Assembly: GCA_964458575.1 (NCBI GenBank)
Contig: CAYWMD010000049.1
Span: 1-51,787, forward strand
Direction of reading: 5' to 3'
Length of the DNA: 51,787 bases
Source of the DNA: CAYWMD01 sp964458575
GTDB lineage: Bacteria; Verrucomicrobiota; Verrucomicrobiia; Limisphaerales; JADLHS01
In this document: in pieces, positions 47,163 to 51,787 of the stretch
Numbering within the stretch: position 1 is the first letter of the stretch
Layout: every line of letters starts with the position of its first letter
Notes under the pieces: generated by a model
Database searches by the model: none
What the model was told of the DNA's origin: nothing
What the model saw: the letters and a program-made list of their open reading frames with translations, nothing else
Program-made: the position numbers and the translations under genes

Positions 47163-50100
47163 TCACTGTCGCAGCGCCCGGTAGTAACGCTCGTGGCGAT
47201 TGGTGAGCGTCCCGTGATCGAGGAAACGCCAGATGCCGTTGGTGGATTCCATGAGACCGAGGTTGAGCCAGTTGCTGGCGGGTTCGGTCACATTGGTGGT
47301 GGCCAACACGACGTAATTCGAGCCCGTCTCACCCAGCATGCAGAACTTAAAGGTGCCGTTCGTGGCCAGGCCCCCCAGATTCAGCACGTGCAACGGCAGG
47401 GTGTAATACACCGTCGCCACGGCTGCCGTCTTGGTGTAGCCCTTGTCGTCGGTGGCCACGGCGCTGAAGTTGACGGTTGAAGGGAAATCGTACGTCAATG
47501 TGAGCTTCTGCGGGGAATTGTGTGGCGGGTTATTGTAGTTCGCCAACAGGTTCGTTCCGTTCAGGAAGAGTTGCAAGTTGGTGACGGAGCCATCGAGGTC
47601 GTTCACCGAAGCAGTCAATTGCAGCGGGGTGCAAACCAGTTGCGTAACCGCCCCGCTCAGGGTGACGGTCGGTCGTGCGTTCGACGCGACCAGGATCACC
47701 TGATTGGCGGTGTGAATTACGCCAAACTCATAGTCCGGGAAGGAGAAATTGGTGAAAGTCCCCGAACGCGCCGTGAAGGTCATCACCGTGTAAGTGTTGC
47801 CGCTGGCGGGAACATAGCCGTTGGTCAACCCGGCGTACAACGTGCCGGCGAGCGTGGCCGTGCCGTTGTTCAGGCGCAGTTGATCGTGGCCGCTGCCCGG
47901 CGTAAGTCCACCAATCTGAAACGCAATCTGGCTGTTCGTCGTTGCGGTGTAGGTTTGCGGGCTGAGCAGGGTCATCACGCCCACGCCCGTGCCGGGCGCA
48001 ACCTGCGCTGCGTTACGCACGTTGGCGGCGACATTGCCAGTGCCCGTCAGCAGGCCGCCCTGAATGTCCAGCAATGTCCCCGCGAGATTCCCGCCGGCCA
48101 TCTCGGTCAGCCCGGCGGTCTGCGTGTAGGTCGGTTGCAAGTCCAGCGTGCCGCTCTGGGGTTGAACCTTCCCGGTGTTGGTGGTGACACACTGCAACGT
48201 GGATGTGCCTCCGCCCGCTGATTTTTTGAGCGTGCCGTGGTTGTTAAACGTGAGATACCCGCTGCCGGCATAAGCGATGACCACATCGGCCTGCATGTCA
48301 AAAACCGATCCCATCGTGTTGTTCCAAACGGGCGCGACTCCGGCACTGATGGAGCCTGCCGTCCAATTGACCGTGGCATAATTGTCCACCGTGCNNNNNN
48401 NNNNNNNNNNNNNNNNNNNNNNNNNNNNNNNNNNNNNNNNNNNNNNNNNNNNNNNNNNNNNNNNNNNNNNNNNNNNNNNNNNNNNNNNNNNNNNCGCCGG
48501 CACTGATGGAGCCTGCCGTCCAATTGACCGTGGCATAATTGTCCACCGTGCGGCGATAGAACGTTTTCGGCGAACCGTTGATGGTCACTGTGGCGGAGTT
48601 GGTAAAAACCGTTTTGCCGCCCAACGTGGTGCTGTCCATGACTCCGCCGCTCCAGGTGAATGGTCCGCGAAAGATAACGGTGTTGGTTCCATCGAGCGTG
48701 CCCGCGGCTAGTTCGAAACTGGGATTGATCGCGATGGGTGCGGCGATGTTGAGCGTGCCGCCGTTGATCCGATGCAAACCCGCCCCGGTGAAGCTGCAAC
48801 CGGTCAGCAGCGTTTGCGTGCCGCCGCCGAATTGTAGAACACACGTGTTATTGGCGTTGAACGTGCAGCCGCTGCTGACGCCGCCGCCGTCCAAACTCAA
48901 CACGCCACTCAGACTTGAAGCCAAGCCGCCATTATTCACGATGCTTTGAAGCGTAGCCTGGCCGGCGCCGGAAGATTTCTTGAGCGTGCCATTATTGTTG
49001 AAGGTCAGGTAGCCGCTTCCGGCATAAGCGATAACCACGTCGCCTTGCACATCAAACGTCGAGCCCGGCTGGTTGTTCCAAACGGGCGCAACGCCGGCAC
49101 TGATGGAGCCTGCCGTCCAATTGACCGTGGCATAATTGTCCACCGTACGGCGATAGAACGTTTTCGGCGAACCATTGATGGCCACCGTGGCGGTGTTGGT
49201 GAAAACCGTCTTGCCACCGAGCGTGCTGCTGTCCATCTGTCCGCCGCTCCAGGTGAATGGACCGGTGAAGACGACGGTGTTGGTCCCGTCCAACGTGCCG
49301 GCGGCCAGTTCGAAGCTCGAATTAATCGTTTGCGGGGCGGCAATGTTCAGCGTGCTGCCGTTGACGCGGTGCAACCCGGCGCCGATGAAGCCGCAACTGC
49401 CCGCCAGCGTGTGCGTGCCGCCACCAAATTGGAGCACGCAGCCTGGACTTGCGCTGTAGGTGGAGTTAATGCCGATGCCCCCGCCATCGAGGCTCAAGGT
49501 GCCGCTTTGGCAGGCCACCAACGCGCCGTTGTTGACGGCGCACTGCAACGTCGCTTGGCCCGCGCCTGCGGATTTTCGGATGGTTCCGTTGTTGTTGATA
49601 GTGAGATAGCCGCTTCCGGGGTACGACATGACCACATCGCCTTGCACATCAAAAATAGCGCCGGACGCGTTGTTCCAAACTGGCGTCACTCCGGCGCTGA
49701 TGGTGCCCGCCGTCCAAGCGACCGTGGTGTAGTTGTCCACGGTGCGACGGTAGAAGGTCTTGGTCGTGCCGTTGATTGTCACATTCGCGGAATTGGTGAA
49801 CACGGTCTTGCCGCCCGGCGTGCTGCTGTCCATGAACCCGCCGCTCCAATTAAACTGCCCTGCGAAGACCACCGCCCCCGTGCCGTCCAGCGTTCCGCCG
49901 GAAAAGTTGAACACGGTGTTCGTCTCGAAGTAGCCCGAGCCGTTCAAAGTGAGCGTCGCGGACGCCAGATTCAGCGTGACTGCGCCACCGTTGGTGCTGC
50001 CGACAGTCAGACCGGCGAGCGTGGCGCTGACATTCACCGTCACCGCGTAAGTGCCGGAGTTCGTAATGAACACCGTGTCGCCGGAGGCCGGAACGGTGTT

Positions 50101-50241
50101 CGGACTCCAATTGTTGGTGTTATTCCAATTTCCGCCCGCGGTATTGGTCCAAACGATTCCGGCCGCCTTGCTGGAAACCAAGCCGGCTGCGAGCGTCAAA
50201 AGAATTGAAAGGGCGCTTTTTAAGGAAATGAGCTTGCTCAT
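47163..50241 (-). CDS. Secreted beta-rich protein with 199-residue tandem repeats, interrupted by an assembly gap
   Basis: I call this one gene. It has a signal peptide (SALSILLTLAAGLVSSKAAG), an N-terminal autotransporter-type beta segment (IVWTNTAGGNWNNTNNW), and at least two full tandem 199-residue repeats plus part of a third. Each repeat has SFELAAGTLDGTN, FTWSGG, KTVFTN, KTFYRRTVDNYATVNWTAG and YLTFNNNGTLKKS. A solitary beta region, an Ig-like domain (PTVTLSGAVTQLV) and the tail NWLNLGL...RHERYYRALRQ follow. The 100-N placeholder breaks the frame artificially. If the two contigs are joined through their shared 55-bp end, the coding length is 2922 bp, an exact multiple of three (973 residues). 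Repeats of this type probably form a beta-solenoid; function is unknown. Confidence 0.75.
48340..49990. repeat. 597-bp tandem repeats within the secreted protein gene
   Basis: The anchor GTCCAATTG occurs at 48361, 48518 and 49115, and a variant at 49712. The last three are spaced exactly 597 bp (199 codons) apart. The 48361 copy lies across the N gap. High DNA identity between copies suggests recent duplication or gene conversion. Confidence 0.85.
48395..48494. other. Assembly gap of 100 N
   Basis: The flanks share an exact 55-bp sequence (48340-48394 and 48497-48551). The gap may therefore be zero in length, or hide one or more further 597-bp repeat copies. Its stated size of 100 is a placeholder. 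Confidence 0.95.
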
Positions 50242-50360
50242 GGAGGAACAGACGGTGGTTGGTTGTTATGTATGATTCAACTGAGACAGAGGAAGTTTTA
50301 AAGGTAGCAACCTATCTGATTCAATGGAAAAGCATCGAGTCCACGCAAGTATCAGGACGC

Positions 50361-50389
50361 TTGACCCTTCCTACCCGTCGCTTTAGAGT
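50361..50389 (+). promoter_or_regulatory. Sigma-70-type promoter of thiC
   Basis: TTGACC (50361-50366), a 17-bp spacer and TAGAGT (50384-50389) put the transcription start near 50396, right at the first base of the TPP riboswitch. Confidence 0.65.
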
Positions 50390-50396
50390 TTGTTTG

Positions 50397-50486
50397 TCAC
50401 TGGGGAGCCGTCGCAACGGCTGAGAGTCCCGATGCCTCGGGAGACCCGTAGAACCTGATCCAGGTAATGCTGGCGTAGGAAAGTCG
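50397..50486 (+). promoter_or_regulatory. TPP (thiamine pyrophosphate) riboswitch, THI element
   Basis: The conserved core is all present: GGGGAGC, GGCTGAGAG, GAGACCC, GAACCTGATCCAGGTAATGC and GCGTAGGAAAG. The P3 hairpin is CCCGATGCCTCGGG. The element lies 48 bp before the thiC start, so it probably controls translation or early termination of thiC. TPP binding would switch expression off, as in other bacteria. Confidence 0.96.
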
Positions 50487-50534
50487 GTTTTCATTTCTTT
50501 CCTTCTTCGGCAGTTGGACGCCAAAGATTTATTT

Positions 50535-51787
50535 ATGATCGCGACCAAAGAATCCTTCGAGCCGCATAGCAGCGAACAACTGCCGAACAGCAAGCGGATT
50601 TATGTCAACGGCACGCTGCACCCCGACGTCCGTGTGCCAATGCGCGAGATCAAGCAGAGCCCCACGAAGCTCAACGAGTGCGATATGCGGGTCAACAAGC
50701 CGGTCCGTGTCTATGATTGCTCTGGGCCATGGGGCGACCCCGCGTTCACCGGCACTTCCGAGCAAGGGTTGCCTGCGTTGCGCGCCAAGTGGATTCGCGA
50801 ACGCGGCGACGTGGAGGAGATTGACGGCCGCGAAGTGAAGCCGCAGGACAATGGCTATCTCTCCGGCAAACACGCCGAGTTCGCCAGCAAGGCAGAGAAG
50901 AATCGCCTTGTGGAATTTCCCGGACTGACCAGCCAGCGCCGTCGTCCGCTACGCGCCAAGGCTGGCAAGGTTGTCACGCAACTCGCCTACGCCCGCGCCG
51001 GCATCATCACGCCGGAGATGGAATTCATTGCCATCCGCGAGAATATGGGACGGGGGCAGTATTCAGTAATCAGTAAACAGTGTTCAGATTTACGGAACGA
51101 CAACGTCCGGAACGACCTAAACAAACAACACGCCGGCAGCGCGCAGCTTTCACTGAACACCGACCCACTGATCACTGATTACTCTCCGTCAATCTTCAAA
51201 CGCTTTCCCCAACGCATCCCCGCGCAGATCACCCCGGAGTTCGTCCGCTCCGAAGTCGCCGCCGGCCGCGCCATCATCCCGAACAACATCAATCACCCCG
51301 AATCCGAGCCGATGATCATCGGGCGCAACTTCCTCGTGAAGATCAACGCCAACATCGGCAACAGCGCCGTCGCGTCGAGCATCGAGGAGGAGGTCGAGAA
51401 GATGCGCTGGGCCACCAAGTGGGGCGCGGACACCGTCATGGACCTCTCCACGGGCAAGAACATCCACGCCACGCGCGAATGGATTCTCCGCAACTCCCCC
51501 GTGCCCATCGGCACAGTGCCGATTTATCAGGCGCTCGAAAAAGTCGGCGGCAAGGCCGAGGACCTCACGTGGGAACTCTTCCGCGACACCCTCATCGAAC
51601 AAGCCGAGCAAGGCGTGGACTACTTCACCATTCACGCCGGCGTGTTGCTGCGCTTCGTGCCGCTCACTGCGAACCGCATGACCGGTATCGTTTCGCGCGG
51701 CGGCAGCATCATGGCCAAATGGTGTCTCGCCCATCACCAGGAGAATTTCCTCTACACCCACTGGGACGACATCTGCGACATCATGGC
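50535..51787 (+). CDS. thiC: Phosphomethylpyrimidine synthase ThiC (3' end beyond window), with in-frame repeat insertion
   Basis: The first 417 codons are in the window and open. ThiC is the radical-SAM enzyme that converts AIR to HMP-phosphate for thiamine. Family blocks are RIYVNGTLHPDVRVPMREI, YDCSGPWGDPAF, EMEFIAIRENMGRGQ, ITPEFVRSEVAAGRAIIP, NNINHPESEPMIIGRNFLVK, NIGNSAVASSIEEEVEKM, DTVMDLSTGKNIHATREWI and DYFTIHAGVLLRFVPL. The Fe-S cysteine motif would lie beyond the end. Residues about 175-217, between MGRG and FPQRIP, contain heptamer-repeat peptide (QYSVISKQCSDL on one side, LNTDPLITDYS on the other) that other ThiC proteins lack. ATG 50535 follows the TPP riboswitch. No strong Shine-Dalgarno is visible. 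Confidence 0.95.
   Translation, partial: MIATKESFEPHSSEQLPNSKRIYVNGTLHPDVRVPMREIKQSPTKLNECDMRVNKPVRVYDCSGPWGDPAFTGTSEQGLPALRAKWIRERGDVEEIDGREVKPQDNGYLSGKHAEFASKAEKNRLVEFPGLTSQRRRPLRAKAGKVVTQLAYARAGIITPEMEFIAIRENMGRGQYSVISKQCSDLRNDNVRNDLNKQHAGSAQLSLNTDPLITDYSPSIFKRFPQRIPAQITPEFVRSEVAAGRAIIPNNINHPESEPMIIGRNFLVKINANIGNSAVASSIEEEVEKMRWATKWGADTVMDLSTGKNIHATREWILRNSPVPIGTVPIYQALEKVGGKAEDLTWELFRDTLIEQAEQGVDYFTIHAGVLLRFVPLTANRMTGIVSRGGSIMAKWCLAHHQENFLYTHWDDICDIM
51057..51185. repeat. Heptanucleotide inverted repeat inside thiC
   Basis: The left array has units ATTCAGT, AATCAGT, AAACAGT and GTTCAGA (51061-51088). The right array at 51150-51185 has CACTGAA, CCACTGA and TCACTGA. ACTGATTACT on the right is the exact complement of part of the left. 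The 60-bp middle may include original ThiC sequence (NDLNKQHAGS). Confidence 0.85.

Noticed and set aside
47163..48536. Two separate genes either side of the N gap
   Set aside because: Joining by the 55-bp overlap restores one frame of exactly 974 codons with a single signal peptide and a single tail.
48340..49990. CRISPR-like reading of the regular repeats
   Set aside because: The period is 597 bp, in frame with a secreted protein, and there are no short spacers.

Overview
This is about 52 kb of a GC-rich (roughly 60 percent) chromosome, most likely from a Verrucomicrobiota bacterium related to the Pedosphaera/Limisphaera group. The assignment is an inference. It rests on large secreted proteins ending in a W...RFYR-type tail, PQQ-propeller proteins that begin with a 'WPDFRGPRGDG' signature, hopanoid-type genes, and intergenic DNA filled with short palindromes and 7-bp tandem repeats. 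A run of 100 N at 48395-48494 shows that the window is a scaffold, probably from a draft or metagenome assembly. I see no transposase, integrase, phage or CRISPR array.

Layout. 67-2570 (+): an arsenate reductase, then a PhoB/PhoR two-component pair behind a three-repeat PHO-box-like site. 2763-8752 (-): a PadR repressor with an RND pump operon (padR, RND, MFP, OMF), with a promoter and a palindromic operator upstream of padR. 8851-10440 (+): ispF, a small conserved protein, a MiaE-like hydroxylase and tRNA-Thr(UGU). 10699-14800 (+): a class III cyclase, a PQQ-propeller protein and a secreted protein. 15014-17244 (-): an unknown protein and argG. 17396-25096 (+): a permuted NlpC/P60 (YiiX-like) protein and a 1984-residue modular secreted protein. 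25093-26925 (-): MTA phosphorylase and a UbiA prenyltransferase. 27150-31980 (+): archaeal-type phosphoglycerate mutase, a 3'-5' exonuclease, a nucleoside phosphorylase-like protein and two SPFH proteins.

32004-39360 (-) reads, in transcription order, yicC, gmk, coaC, histidine kinase, NtrC-type regulator, small His-rich membrane protein, hpnD-like and hpnK-like. 39506-47153 (+): uvrA, a TPR protein, an A-type Fe-S carrier, a terminator and mgtE. 47163-50241 (-): a secreted beta-rich protein built from 199-residue repeats and broken by the assembly gap. 50361-end (+): a promoter, TPP riboswitch and thiC, which runs off the window.

The most striking signal is repeat DNA inside protein-coding sequence. 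Heptanucleotide tandem repeats of the intergenic type interrupt uvrA twice and thiC once, always in frame and apparently in surface loops. Related repeats supply the signal peptide of the efflux outer-membrane protein and the N-terminal extensions of gmk and the nucleosidase. Two further intergenic elements with 27-29 bp terminal inverted repeats look like REPIN/MITE-type sequences. A second theme is a possible hopanoid and membrane-domain neighbourhood at 29.3-33.8 kb.
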